Source of the DNA: Volutella citrinella
Taxonomy: Eukaryota; Ascomycota; Sordariomycetes; Hypocreales; Nectriaceae
DNA length: 64,000 bases
Assembly (NCBI GenBank): GCA_034401135.1
Contig: JAWZSP010000001.1
Coordinates: 930,001 to 994,000 of the forward strand
Direction: 5' to 3'
Part shown: in pieces, positions 20,799 through 31,922 of the stretch
Position numbering within the stretch: position 1 is the stretch's first letter
Layout: every line of letters begins with the position of its first letter
Position numbers and translations under genes: made by a program
The notes under the pieces: model-generated
Seen by the model: the letters and a program-made list of their open reading frames with translations, nothing else
Database searches by the model: none
What the model was told of the DNA's origin: nothing

Positions 20799-23294
20799 AT
20801 GGTTGGTCGCAAAAGGACGGCGACCAGGTCCAGCGCCGGGGGGAGAAGCAGCAATGCGACACCGACACGAGGGCAGATCTACCATGACATGCTTGCTGAG
20901 GCCGGCGTGAATGTGACTGAACAGGAGACTAGCTCGCCAGAACGCCCATTAAAACGCCGTCGCCCGGCCTCAAGGAGAGATGTCAAACCAAATGATGGCG
21001 ACATGGGCTCTAAGCCAGAACAATCGCATCACCAATCTGGTCCCACTGGTCCTGCTGCTGCGGCAGATGGGTCTGACGATGAAGATGACGATGAAGACGT
21101 GGAATTTGAAGACGTGCCCCTTCCTGAACCGACGGTTCAAACCATGGAACTGGACTCCGATGATGATGATGAGGAAGATGACGAGAATGTGTTGTTCGAA
21201 GACGTCGACTTCAGCGCACCCCTACCTGGCCCGGGCCCATCCACGCAAGAACCGAAGGAGCTGGAGCTGAATCTGACAGTGCAGAAGTCCTCGACTGAGC
21301 AGGCGAAGAAAGCAGCCGAGAGACGGAAGCCTCTGACTAAAGATGACCGCGAGCGTCGGACACAGATCCACAAGGTCCATCTGATGTGTCTACTGGCACA
21401 TGTCGCAACACGGAACCACTGGTGCAATGACGGCAAAGTACAAGACTACCTTCGGCCGCATCTTACCAGCAAAATGGTTTCGTATCTGAACCCAGGAGCA
21501 AACTTGTCACAGTTCGGACGGACTGAAAGCCTGAAGAATGGACTCAAACAAGCCGAAGCAGTGTGGAAGACCAAGTTTGACATCACCGAGAGAGGACTGA
21601 GACGGTCGCTCTGGGCGGAGCATCCAGATCAACTACAAGATTACGAACCTCCAGACGATATGGAAACATGTCTGGACTGCGATGATTTCCGGGACGCAGC
21701 AAAGAAGCTGCAGGGTTCACGGGATGTGGGAGCACAGCTCTTCTGTGCCTTCCTCCGAAGCGCAGGAGTAAGAGCCCGGCTCGTTTGCTCACTGCAGCCG
21801 CTTGCTTGCGTATCAAGCGCCCCGGCCATGCCAAAACCAAAACCGAAGCCGAAGAAGGCGGTCTCGAAAGCGTCAAAGGCTGAGCAAGTTCGCGCGACAA
21901 TGGCCAAGTACCAGGAGATGGCGAACGCTGGGTACGGGTCGCCTAGCAGTGGCTCATCCGCTCGGCGAAGGCTAGGCCACCCGAATGCTACGGCGTACAA
22001 CTTTGAGCCCAAACCTAATGTATCCCCTTCCAAGCCTCGGGCGACCTTTGCTGCGCCCAAGCGGATCAGAGAGTCGTCCCACCCTGTGTATTGGGTAGAG
22101 ATTCTGGATGTTGGGCACCAGAAATGGCAGCCCGTTGACCCGGTCGTTACACATACATTCTGGAAGCCAAAGGTGATAGAACCTCCTATTACAGACAAGG
22201 AGAACTTTCTCTCCTATGTTGTGGCGTTTGACGCAGACGGGACCGCCAAGGACGTGACGAGAAGATATGCAAAAGCGTACACGGCGAAAACTCGTAGAGC
22301 GAGGGTCGAGTGCACTGCCGAAGACGGCGAGAGCTGGTGGAGGAAGGTAATGAAGATGTATCGGCGGCGGAGGCCCGAAGACCTGGACCAAATCGAAGAT
22401 AACGAACTGGCCGGAGTCGAGGCTCGAGAACCGATGCCCAAGAACGTACAGGATTTCAAGGACCACCCGGTATTTGCCTTGGAACGGCACCTACGACGAA
22501 ACGAGGTTCTGATACGGGATGCGATGCCATCAGGGACCATTGGTGCTGGAAGCCGTGGCCCGCTGGAGAAGATTTATCGGCGGAGAGATGTGCGCATCGC
22601 CAGGAGCGTGGACAAGTGGTATCGTATGGGGCGCGAGGTCAAACCCAACGAAATACCAGCGAAATGGCTACCAAAGCGGGCCCGACCAAAGGGATCCCGG
22701 CTGGAGGAAGAGGAGGACGACGATCAGGGGGACGCTGGGAACCCCATCTACACGGAGGACCAGACCGAGTTATACGTGCCTCCTCGAGTGCGCAACGGAC
22801 GCGTCCCGAAGAACAAGTTTGGCAACATCGACGTCTACGTTCCGAGCATGATCCCGCAGGGGGGAGTCCATATCGTCCACGAGCATGCAGCGCGGGCCGC
22901 CTTTCTCGTTGGAGTTGATTACGCCCCAGCGCTCACTGGATTCCAGTTCAGGGGCCGACACGGCACCGCCGTGCTGCACGGGATCGTGCTAGCCGAAGAA
23001 TACGAAGAAGCGGTCAGGGCGGTGATGGCATCACTGGAGAACCTAGAGCAGGAGATTGAAGACGAGAGGAGGCGGCAGCAGGTGCTGCGAGGATGGCGAA
23101 GGCTGCTGATGGGACTGCGCATCAGGGAGAGGGTCTTTAGCGGCGTGGACGCCGAGGAGAGGAGATTGGCGGACGACAAGGCGGCCATGGAGGCGCAGCT
23201 GGAGGACGAGATTGCGGCGGCGGCTAGCGATGTAACGGAGGAGTTTGACATGGAGGACGATGATGAGGGGGGCGGAGGGTTTCTCGTCGAGTAG
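20799..23294 (+). CDS. Rad4/XPC-family DNA damage recognition protein
   Basis: A single-exon frame of 831 residues. The N-terminus is basic and probably nuclear, followed by two acidic runs (DDEDDDEDVEFEDV and a second near residue 130). A transglutaminase-like region begins at about residue 195 (LMCLLAHVATRNHWCND). It is split by a basic linker rich in KPKPKPK (about 345-360) and resumes at HPVYWVEILD...QKWQPVDPV. BHD1 is marked by HPVFALERHLRRNEVL near 555-572, and BHD3 by GRVPKNKFGNIDVYVPSMIP from about 664. A C-terminal coiled, acidic tail ends the protein. In nucleotide excision repair Rad4 works with Rad23 to open DNA at helix-distorting lesions and recruit TFIIH. Fungi often carry two paralogues (rhp41/rhp42 in fission yeast), and I cannot tell which this is. 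Confidence 0.9.
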   Translation: MVGRKRTATRSSAGGRSSNATPTRGQIYHDMLAEAGVNVTEQETSSPERPLKRRRPASRRDVKPNDGDMGSKPEQSHHQSGPTGPAAAADGSDDEDDDEDVEFEDVPLPEPTVQTMELDSDDDDEEDDENVLFEDVDFSAPLPGPGPSTQEPKELELNLTVQKSSTEQAKKAAERRKPLTKDDRERRTQIHKVHLMCLLAHVATRNHWCNDGKVQDYLRPHLTSKMVSYLNPGANLSQFGRTESLKNGLKQAEAVWKTKFDITERGLRRSLWAEHPDQLQDYEPPDDMETCLDCDDFRDAAKKLQGSRDVGAQLFCAFLRSAGVRARLVCSLQPLACVSSAPAMPKPKPKPKKAVSKASKAEQVRATMAKYQEMANAGYGSPSSGSSARRRLGHPNATAYNFEPKPNVSPSKPRATFAAPKRIRESSHPVYWVEILDVGHQKWQPVDPVVTHTFWKPKVIEPPITDKENFLSYVVAFDADGTAKDVTRRYAKAYTAKTRRARVECTAEDGESWWRKVMKMYRRRRPEDLDQIEDNELAGVEAREPMPKNVQDFKDHPVFALERHLRRNEVLIRDAMPSGTIGAGSRGPLEKIYRRRDVRIARSVDKWYRMGREVKPNEIPAKWLPKRARPKGSRLEEEEDDDQGDAGNPIYTEDQTELYVPPRVRNGRVPKNKFGNIDVYVPSMIPQGGVHIVHEHAARAAFLVGVDYAPALTGFQFRGRHGTAVLHGIVLAEEYEEAVRAVMASLENLEQEIEDERRRQQVLRGWRRLLMGLRIRERVFSGVDAEERRLADDKAAMEAQLEDEIAAAASDVTEEFDMEDDDEGGGGFLVE

Positions 23295-25803
23295 TAATGA
23301 AGCGATTCTTGGCTTGTGGTGCACACGAAGGCATTACGCGGCCTCCACTCCTTTCTTCCTTATTCTCCGATGGCTCTCGGCAATCCAACTCTTGGCCATG
23401 ATAATCATGGCATCGACCACGAGTTGGGTGCTAACGGGGGGTATAAACCAGCCTTGCCAGGCGGAGAGACAAACACCACGCGGCGGCCTCCCAGGGCCTG
23501 CACATCGTCCTGGACGGTGGTGGCTCACCGTTTCGTGCAGCAAGGCAAGGACCAATAATATATGTGATACTTGAAGGAGATGCTCCGTACTCATCGTATC
23601 TCGTCACTGGCTACGGAACCGACTGAGGTGCCCTCTGGGGGTGGGGCGCAGGCCTGCACAGTTGTCACGGCAGGGGAGCCAAGTTCTGAACGGGAGCCTA
23701 AATTACGGAGTTGCAGAGGCGTGTCAGCCTGAAAGCCTTGCGCAGTCCGTCCTTAAACGGGTGAGCTTGGCGGAGCTTCCTCTGTGACGTTTCCTACAAG
23801 ATGGATGAGACTGGGCGGTGGCGCAGGGCTGACCGCGTGGATTGTGATTTCAATGGACATTGTGATTATATTCTACACTTTGAGGCAGCAAATGGCGGTC
23901 TTGAAACGGTGCCAATAGGACTGAGCGCAAGGCAGAGTGGCGAGTTACGCCCAGAAGTCGTCCAGCTCCGGAGAATCATGGAACTGCTTATGCCGCCAGA
24001 GGCTCTCAACAGCGGGGCGGGTCGTGGCGCAGCTTACATAGCACATTGTGATTGCAGAGTTTACGGGGTCCAGTACCTGGAAGGCAACGAGTCCTGCAGG
24101 TCTGGGAAATAAACGAAAATTAAAAGGAATACATGATTTCTTGTTATATGGGCCACGCACGAACGCGAAATACGGAATGCGCTAGGGCTGAGGCTTCAGG
24201 GATCGGATGGCCTGAGGGACTCGGGAACGGGACTCTTCAGCTCGGGCGATGGATAGGCCGACCAGGGGGGAACTGGCCAAGCCGCCTCCGAAGCATAGTG
24301 GATGCGGTCATCATTGCGCCAAGACAGACGTGCAGCCTCGGCGATTGGCCACACCGGCTCAGGATCTGGGCATCGGGTTTCGCTACAACGGGCGCTGGTC
24401 GAGATGAGATGTCTGACCGGGGATGGGATAGATGACCTAGGACGAATACACTGCCCCAGATGAATACACGAATACTACCCGACCTCCTCAGAACCACCAG
24501 GGTGCTGCTGGGTTTTGAAATGTGGGCGCGAGATACTCTGGGCTGGGTCCTTTGGCAAAATTGCCGGCCGAGTCCTGCAACAAAAACGTGCTGGCGACCG
24601 GCCCCACAGGCAATGTTAAAACGCCGTTCCCGAATTCCGCTCCCCCGCACCGCCGTATCCCTCTTCCAGAATACGACGCCTGGGGCCCTTGGCAGGACGG
24701 CGGTCGGGCTCAATGGCCGCCGAGGTGGTGAGGGCTCGCCCTCGCTTGGCGTCGCGGCGTCGTCATCACTTAATTGCGCCCCGATGCTGTTATTGGATAG
24801 GACGGCGCGCCGGCAGACCGTCAGACAATAGAAGCCACCCTTGTTACGACAATTGCCCAGATAGGAAGCCCATACGAGCGGGCACCAGATGAGTCTAGAC
24901 GAACAAGGCTGAAGTTTCCTGCAGAGTCGCTGGGCATCGGCGTATTTTCTGCCCGCCTTGGTTGTCAGGCGGCTCATCCAGGCTTCTTTTATGGATACTC
25001 CCCTATGCGCTGTGCTGATGCGCTGCCGTCATCTCGTCGGTTCTGTCGTACAACTGCGCGTTGCACCTGCATCCATGATGCACACTTGTCTCGTTGGTGG
25101 CTTGCGCCAAGTCTCGGCTCCCTCACAGCCACACTGGTGTCAACGCTGGTGGGGGTCCCACATTCCACTGGAACCTATCCACACCCACTGAAGCGCCCTC
25201 TGTAACGCTTGGCAAGCCCACATTTCATTCGCCCGCTCGTCTACTTGGCTACCTTACCTCAGTAGTGCTTCGGAGAGGAGCGCCGTTTCGTTATATGCGC
25301 AGCGGCGCCATGCAACCCCCATGTCCCCCGTAACTCGCTTGGCGCAAATCAAGCCGGGCGATACAAATAATAGATGCGCCCCCGGCTTCTGCTCCTCGAC
25401 TCAACCCCGTGCGATTGGATCACGATAGCCTCGCGCCTGCAATCCGCCGCGGGCCTGCGCATAATAATACACAGTCGATCCCGGCTGATCGTGGGCCAGC
25501 ATTGAGCTCGTCCACAGTTCATTCCTCGTGTTGCGCATCTCCATTCCGGCCTGGTCCCCATTGCGCCTGTTTTTTGTAGGTAGGTACGTTGTTAGGCAGT
25601 AGCTGCCACGAGGTGTCTCGCCAGTGGACCGTCATTCTTAATCTCACTCCGTGTCTAGAATTACATCATTGTCGCTGCCGCACCTTCAAAAAGGAAAACC
25701 CGCCCCGAGAAGCTGCAAAAACCAACACCAAAGCCCTGATTGAGCTCCCGACGTCCATCCACCAAGCAGCCAGGGCGTTGCGTGCCTAACCGCCGCCGCC
25801 ATC
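23295..25803. other. 2.5-kb intergenic region before the ABC transporter
   Basis: Open frames up to 246 codons occur, mostly antisense to each other, without motifs or splice logic. A frame at 23801-24112 has somewhat protein-like composition but no recognisable relatives. The last several hundred bases before 25804 are likely promoter and leader of the transporter. Confidence 0.45.
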
Positions 25804-28800
25804 ATGATCGTCCTCAAGCAGATCATCACCCTCATGGGGAAGAACCTGCGCATCTTGGTCTTCCGCCACCTGCTGCTCATCCTCTGCCTCGCCTTCCTCG
25901 TACCCATCATCCTCGCCGCCTTCTTCAGCTTCGCCAAGAACCTCTTCGTGCCGCCCGCCGTCTTTGGCATCGCCAACCCCGTCCGCATCAAGACCCTGGC
26001 CGACGCCTTCAGCTCCGCCAAGAGCAGCGGCCGGACCACATTTGCCCTCGTCAACAGTGGTAATAAGGGTGGCAATATCGATCGCGTCCTGAACCGCCTC
26101 GCCGACGACATCACCGCCGCTGACAGCGCCGTCAAGCTTCTCCACGTCGAGGATGAAGCTGACCTGGCCACCGAATGCCGCAGCAGCTTGCGCGGCGTCA
26201 CTACTTGCTTCGGCGCTATCGTCATGCGATCTTCTCCCAACGAAGGCGCCGGAGGTATCTGGAATTACTCGATCCGTACCGACGGTGCCCTGTACGAGAG
26301 CGTCGGTAAGATCAACGTTGACAAGCAGAGCAACGGACAGCAGGTCTACCTTCTCCCTGTTCAGCACGCCGTCGACACCATCATTGTACAGCTCAACGAC
26401 AGCAACAACAACGCTCTGGCAAACACCCAGGAGTACCCCTTCACGAGCCTCACCCAGAAGGAGCGCGAGATACGCATCCGGGAGGGCTACCAGCAAATCA
26501 TTGCCAACTGGATGGGTGTTGCCTTCATGTCTAGCGCTATCTGGATCACGTATCATCTCACCGGTTTCGTAGCCACTGAGCGCGAGAGTGGCATGTCCCA
26601 GCTCGTTGACGCCATGTTACCTGTCAGCGCACCCTGGGTCGCCCAGGCAGCTCGCTTCATTGCCCACCACCTGTCCTTCTCTCTCATCTACGCGCCCGCC
26701 TGGATCGTCTCCGCCATCACTCTCCGAAACGGCGTCTTCAGCAACACCAGTATGGGAATCGTCCTCATCTTCCAGCTCCTCGCTGGCTTGGCCTTTGCCT
26801 CCATGTCTCTGCTTTTTGCCTCCTTCTTCAAAAAGGCTCAGCTCAGCGGCATCTGCGCCATCCTAGCCTCGGTCCTGCTTGGTATCCTGGCCCAGACTCT
26901 GACATCGCCAAAAGTCGGTACTGTTGCCGTGCTGTCTCTCCTCTTTACGCCTTGCAACTACGTCTACTTCATCCACTTCATGGCACGATTCGAGAAGCAC
27001 GGCAACCCGGCCGACTTGGCTGCCAACCCCCCCAACAGCCCGTGGGAAATGCCTGGCATTGTTCTCTGGGTCTTCTTCATCATTCAAATTTTCGGCTACC
27101 CCCTGATTGGCGCCCTCATCGAAAAGGGTCTCTATAGCAATGTCACAGAGGGCCGACAGGTTCTCCTTCAGAACAGCGATGTCAACGACCTGGGAGAGGA
27201 CGCCGTGCGACTGGAAAACTTCTCCAAGACTTACTATCCAACCATTTTCTCTCGGATTTTCCTTCGAGGCTCCGCCAAGAAGGAGCCTGTAAAGGCTGTT
27301 GCCGACCTGAGCTTCAATGTCCGTCGAGGCCAGATCGTTGCCCTCCTTGGTGCCAATGGTAGCGGAAAGAGTACGACCTTGGACGCAATTGCAGGCATGA
27401 ACAAACTGACAAGCGGTGCTATCAAGATTGATGGCAGTGGCGGCCTGGGCATTGCCCCGCAGAAGAACGTTCTTTGGGATGACCTGACCGTGTATGAGCA
27501 CATCCGCATCTTCAACCACCTTAAAGCCCCCAATGCCCGATCCACCAAACTCGAGATCGACCAGCTGATCAAGAGCATCGATCTGTGGAAGAAGCGCAAT
27601 GCTTTTGCAAAGACCCTATCCGGTGGCCAGAAGCGCAAGCTTCAGCTTGGAATGATGTTGACTGGAGGTAGCGCTGTCTGCTGTGTCGACGAAGTTAGCA
27701 GCGGAATCGATCCTCTATCTCGACGCAAGCTCTGGGATATCCTCCTTGCCGAGCGTGGCCGGAGGACCTTGATTCTCACGACCCATTTCCTGGACGAAGC
27801 CGATCTGCTTGCCGATACCATTGCAATTCTCTCCAAGGGTACTCTTCGCGCTGAAGGCTCCTCTGTCGAACTGAAGGATCGGCTCGGCGGCGGATACAGA
27901 GTCAACGTCCCCAAGGACCAGGGATTCACTCACGCTCCCGACGTCGAGGGTGTTGCCAAGAAGGACGCCTTCGACCTGGTTTCCTACACCGCTCAGACGT
28001 CGAGCCTCGCAGCTACTGTTATCAAAGCCTTGGAACGAGCTGGTATCAAGGAATACCGATTCTCGGGGCCAACCATCGAGGACGTCTTCCTCCAGCTGGC
28101 CGAGGAGATTCGAGACGAGGAAGCGTTCAGGATGAACGCCGATGGCGGCAAGAGCGTGTCTATCTCCGCCTCCAACGAAAAGTCATCGGACGAGGTGACA
28201 CAGGATTCGGTGGGCTTGAAGCTCCTGGACGGCCAGCGGGTTGGATACTTGAAGCAGGCCGCCATCCTCTTCAGGAAGCGCTTGACTGTTCTCAAGCGCA
28301 ACCGCATCCCGTACCTCATCGCGTTCATTCTCCCCATTATCGCGGCCGGTCTGACTTCGCTCATTATCTCTGGCGAAAAGGCTACCGGTTGCAATCCTGC
28401 CGACCAGGCTTCCGCCACCATAACTGAGGATGCATTTAGCCAGGTTGAAAAGGACAAAAAGGTCATCTTCCTCATTGGCCCGTCAAGTCGCTTCGACCCA
28501 ACTTCTGCTCTCCGTTTGCTCCAGCCCCTGTTCGAGGGCGCCACTGGCGCTGGTGCGGCAGCAGGGGCTTCGGCCTTGTCCAGCTTTGAGATCGTGGACT
28601 CGTGGCCGGACTTCCGGAACTTCGTCGAGACCCATCGCCGCAACGTAACCCAGGCGCTGTGGCTGGGCGACAACACCCAGCCGCCCACCGCGGCCTGGGT
28701 CGCCAACCTGTTCCTCACCAGCCCGATTGCCGCGCAGCAGTTTCTCGATATCCTCCTTACAAACACAACCATTGCGACGACCTGGGCTGCCTTTGACGTG

Positions 28801-30675
28801 CCTTTTGCCCCCAGCACTGGCGACGCCCTCAACCTCGTCACATATATGAGCATCGCTCTCTCCGTCTTCCCGGCCTTCTTCGCTCTTTACCCAAGCATGG
28901 AGCGCCGCAAGTTCATCAGAGGTCTGGAGTACTCCAACGGTGTCCGCCCGTTCCCTCTTTGGGTTGCCTATCTACTGTTCGACTTCATATTTGCCGCCGT
29001 CAGCGCCGGAATTGTGATTGCAATCTGGGCGGGGGTGTCCAGCATCTGGTTCAACATTGGCTATCTCTTCTTGGTTTTCTTCCTCTACGGTCTTGCAGCT
29101 ACCCTGATGGCGTATCTCATCTCCCTCTTCACCAAGACGCAGCTCAGCACATACGCCTGGGCTTCCGGCATCCAGATTGTCGTCTTCCTGGTGTACCTAA
29201 TCACCTATATGTGCGTCATCACGTATTCTCCCGTCACAGCCATCGACCTGCATCTCAAGATTACCCACTTTGTCGTCTCGGCCGTCTCGCCAATTGGACC
29301 GGCGTTGAGGGCCTTGTTTGTCTCGCTCAACTTGTTCTCGACTGCGTGCGATGGTTCCAACCTCACGAGCAACCCCGCCGGTATGATGTACTATGGTTCA
29401 CCCATTCTGTACCTCATTCTTCAGTCCATCATTTACTTCGTTCTTCTAATCTGGTTCGATACCGGCTCTGCTGGATCATCCATCCGAGGCCTCTTCGACC
29501 GCAAGAAGCCGGCCCATGAAAACCCCGAGCTCTCCGACGAGGAGGTTGCCAACGAGTTGACCAGGGTGACGAGCAACGCAGCTGGGGAGAACGGCCTACG
29601 TGTCGTCAATGTGACCAAGACTTTCGGCAAGAACACGGCCGTCGACAATGTGACGTTTGGTATCAAGCGTGGAGAGGTTTTTGCTCTTCTCGGCCCCAAT
29701 GGAGCCGGCAAGTCGACAACCATTTCTCTGATTCGCGGCGATATCAAGCCTAGCCGCGGCGGTGGTGACATCTTTGTCGAGAACGCCTCCGTTACCAAGC
29801 AACTTGCCCAGGCCCGTGCCAACCTCGGCGTGTGCCCCCAGTTCGACGCCATGGATCAAATGACTGTTCGGGAGCACCTCGAATTCTATGCCAAGATTCG
29901 CGGGATCCCTGATGTCGAGCACAATGTCAATGCCGTCCTGCAGGCTGTTGGCCTCAGCTCCTTCTCTACCCGCATGGCCAACGCCCTGTCTGGAGGCAAT
30001 AAGCGCAAGCTGAGCTTGGGAATTGCACTGATGGGCAACCCTACTGTTGTCCTGCTCGATGAGCCCTCTTCTGGCCTTGACGCTGCCTCGAAGCGAGTCA
30101 TGTGGAAGACGCTCGCCGCCACCGTGCCGGGCCGTTCGATCCTCCTCACGACCCACAGCATGGAGGAAGCAGACGCCTTGGCTGGCCGCGCTGGCATTCT
30201 TGCGCGTCGCATGCTTGCGCTCGGCAGCCCCGATGACCTCCGCCATCGGTTCGGAGATGCTCTGCATATCCATCTCGTCTCCGAGACGGCGCCCCGCACC
30301 ACGCAGGAGGAGACCAACAACACACTGAACTGGATTCGCCAGACGCTGCCGGAGGCCCAGATTGACGAGAAGACGTATCACGGCCAGATCCGCTTCTCGG
30401 TCCCAGCAAGCCAGGTTCTGGCGGCCACCTCTGGACGCACGGAGAAGGAGATTGTCCGGGCGGGCGAGGACGTGAACCAGAGCGCCATTGGCCACCTGGT
30501 TGTGCTCCTTGAGGAGAACAAGCAGCGCCTCGGCGTCGGCCACTACAGCGTCACCCCCACGACCCTCGACCAGGTTTTCCTGACCATTGTCGGAAGGCAC
30601 GACGTCAAGGAGGAGAACTCGGAAGAGGTCAAGGACCCTATGTGGAAGCAGATTCTCAAGTTTGGAAGCTCTTAG
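25804..30675 (+). CDS. Full-length ABC transporter, ABCA subfamily
   Basis: An intronless frame of 1623 residues arranged TMD1-NBD1-TMD2-NBD2. The first transmembrane helix is near the N-terminus (HLLLILCLAFLVPIILAAFF). It is followed by a long extracytoplasmic stretch (about 50-220) and a cluster of helices (about 235-440), including the ABC-2 type GFVATERESGMSQL coupling block. NBD1 has Walker A GANGSGKST (about 516-524), signature LSGGQKRK (about 604-611) and Walker B ending in CVDEVSSGID. TMD2 starts near residue 830 with its own loop. NBD2 has Walker A GPNGAGKST (about 1297-1305), LSGGNKRK near 1395, and VVLLDEPSSGLD near 1414. The GID/GLD forms after Walker B and this order are typical of ABCA proteins, which move lipids across membranes. 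Both ATP sites look intact. The substrate and host membrane in this fungus are unknown. Confidence 0.93.
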   Translation: MIVLKQIITLMGKNLRILVFRHLLLILCLAFLVPIILAAFFSFAKNLFVPPAVFGIANPVRIKTLADAFSSAKSSGRTTFALVNSGNKGGNIDRVLNRLADDITAADSAVKLLHVEDEADLATECRSSLRGVTTCFGAIVMRSSPNEGAGGIWNYSIRTDGALYESVGKINVDKQSNGQQVYLLPVQHAVDTIIVQLNDSNNNALANTQEYPFTSLTQKEREIRIREGYQQIIANWMGVAFMSSAIWITYHLTGFVATERESGMSQLVDAMLPVSAPWVAQAARFIAHHLSFSLIYAPAWIVSAITLRNGVFSNTSMGIVLIFQLLAGLAFASMSLLFASFFKKAQLSGICAILASVLLGILAQTLTSPKVGTVAVLSLLFTPCNYVYFIHFMARFEKHGNPADLAANPPNSPWEMPGIVLWVFFIIQIFGYPLIGALIEKGLYSNVTEGRQVLLQNSDVNDLGEDAVRLENFSKTYYPTIFSRIFLRGSAKKEPVKAVADLSFNVRRGQIVALLGANGSGKSTTLDAIAGMNKLTSGAIKIDGSGGLGIAPQKNVLWDDLTVYEHIRIFNHLKAPNARSTKLEIDQLIKSIDLWKKRNAFAKTLSGGQKRKLQLGMMLTGGSAVCCVDEVSSGIDPLSRRKLWDILLAERGRRTLILTTHFLDEADLLADTIAILSKGTLRAEGSSVELKDRLGGGYRVNVPKDQGFTHAPDVEGVAKKDAFDLVSYTAQTSSLAATVIKALERAGIKEYRFSGPTIEDVFLQLAEEIRDEEAFRMNADGGKSVSISASNEKSSDEVTQDSVGLKLLDGQRVGYLKQAAILFRKRLTVLKRNRIPYLIAFILPIIAAGLTSLIISGEKATGCNPADQASATITEDAFSQVEKDKKVIFLIGPSSRFDPTSALRLLQPLFEGATGAGAAAGASALSSFEIVDSWPDFRNFVETHRRNVTQALWLGDNTQPPTAAWVANLFLTSPIAAQQFLDILLTNTTIATTWAAFDVPFAPSTGDALNLVTYMSIALSVFPAFFALYPSMERRKFIRGLEYSNGVRPFPLWVAYLLFDFIFAAVSAGIVIAIWAGVSSIWFNIGYLFLVFFLYGLAATLMAYLISLFTKTQLSTYAWASGIQIVVFLVYLITYMCVITYSPVTAIDLHLKITHFVVSAVSPIGPALRALFVSLNLFSTACDGSNLTSNPAGMMYYGSPILYLILQSIIYFVLLIWFDTGSAGSSIRGLFDRKKPAHENPELSDEEVANELTRVTSNAAGENGLRVVNVTKTFGKNTAVDNVTFGIKRGEVFALLGPNGAGKSTTISLIRGDIKPSRGGGDIFVENASVTKQLAQARANLGVCPQFDAMDQMTVREHLEFYAKIRGIPDVEHNVNAVLQAVGLSSFSTRMANALSGGNKRKLSLGIALMGNPTVVLLDEPSSGLDAASKRVMWKTLAATVPGRSILLTTHSMEEADALAGRAGILARRMLALGSPDDLRHRFGDALHIHLVSETAPRTTQEETNNTLNWIRQTLPEAQIDEKTYHGQIRFSVPASQVLAATSGRTEKEIVRAGEDVNQSAIGHLVVLLEENKQRLGVGHYSVTPTTLDQVFLTIVGRHDVKEENSEEVKDPMWKQILKFGSS

Positions 30676-31520
30676 ATTCGATCATTTGATCTATTTATTT
30701 AGTGTACATGTATAGGGTCTCGTGAGTATGGGCTACGGATCCGGTGTGATAGAGGCAGCGGGTTCATGTTTGGTTTTGTACAGCCGTTTCCGTTTCATCT
30801 GGCGCTATGTCCATGTGTCAAAACGATACGACACGCGATTTATTATTCCCTACAATGTTTGATAGAGATGGATAGTCTTGAAGAAAGACCTTTTGATGAT
30901 GAATGTGCTCGGATATAGGGAGGAGCTGCTCCTATGTGTGTTTATTGTGATGAGTGAACTGTCGACTGGGTTTGTGACAGACAAACCAGCTGGTCCAAAA
31001 CTTGGAGTAACAATGATGATTGAAGCCATGTTGGCTGATGAGATGTGCCTTAGACGAGGGTATGGCAAAGGGATTGTTTATTTCTAGTGTACAAATCTTG
31101 GCTTGATGGTATTCCATACCTCCTAAACCCCTTCCGTGGGCCGGTCACTGGCCAACCACTGCATGGAGTTATCATGATAGGCAATCCAAAGATATTGAGG
31201 TAGAGCAGATCCGCAACGAAAGATGCTCCAGTCTCTGCCTGGCCATATCCAAGGCGTGGCTCTTAGGCCTTACCCATCCGTGTTCTCGACTAGTAAGACT
31301 CACACTGCATAAGACCGAGCTGTTTGGCTCTATTCAAGCCGGTACTGGCCGCTCTCATTCCAAAAAAAACAAAACAAGACCTGTTTATTATGGTTCTGTG
31401 CAGTCGTCTCAAGCCTTTCCTTGGCCGACTGCTCGCCGTCGTTGTGAATCGTCTGTCCGCAGGAGGCCAGGTTCTTGAGGACATCGAAAACCCCTGGGAC
31501 CTCGTGTACGGCAAGACGGT
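30676..31520. other. Intergenic, no gene seen
   Basis: Contains the 3' flank of the ABC transporter and the 3' flank of the convergent cysteine-rich gene. Only short frames without motifs are present. Confidence 0.45.
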
Positions 31521-31922
31521 TTAAATACCACGCAGGGCATCGGGGATAAAGGGCCACGGTGACTGGTGACTCAAGGGGAACTTTGTGATGACTGTCAACT
31601 TGGGCCTCTTGCGGCGGCCGCCGATGGTCGAATCGGGCGGGCTGTGTAGCAGCATGGGCTTCAGGCGTTGCTTCCGTGGGCGGGCCTGGACGTATTCATG
31701 AAACGTCAGGATCTCCTCACAGTTCCTGGAGTAGCACGGGATTTGTCTGCCGGTCTTGTAGCAGCAGCCGCGATACTCGCAGCGGAACCATGGCTTGATG
31801 GTCTTGTCTGGCTCGCAGCACTTGCTGGGTTCCGCGACGAAGTTGACGCACAGGCCGTGTTTGTCGTGGGTGAGGGGCCGCACATCGCAGCGGCTCGTGT
31901 GGGTTACTAGGTGGTAGCACAT
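31521..31922 (-). CDS. Small cysteine-rich conserved fungal protein, unknown function
   Basis: A 133-residue frame beginning MCYHLVTHTSRCDVRPL. Ten cysteines fall in the first 70 residues, several in close pairs (KCC, GCCYKTGRQIPC, RNCEE), and the C-terminal third is basic (RPRKQRLK, GGRRKRPK). There is no signal peptide, so the cysteines probably bind zinc and are less likely to form secreted disulphides. Ascomycete genomes contain many short proteins that start with MCY and carry similar Cys/His spacing; I recognise the style but not a named domain. A TATATAT element lies near 32066, about 140 bp upstream of the ATG. The basic tail would suit nuclear location. No neighbour suggests a pathway. 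Confidence 0.6.
   Translation of the reverse strand: MCYHLVTHTSRCDVRPLTHDKHGLCVNFVAEPSKCCEPDKTIKPWFRCEYRGCCYKTGRQIPCYSRNCEEILTFHEYVQARPRKQRLKPMLLHSPPDSTIGGRRKRPKLTVITKFPLSHQSPWPFIPDALRGI

Noticed and set aside
23801..24112. 103-codon plus-strand frame
   Set aside because: Composition is somewhat protein-like, but there is no motif, neighbour or splice evidence, so it is not listed as a gene.
29596..30600. 334-codon minus-strand frame
   Set aside because: Antisense to the second nucleotide-binding domain of the ABC transporter, whose motifs are intact.
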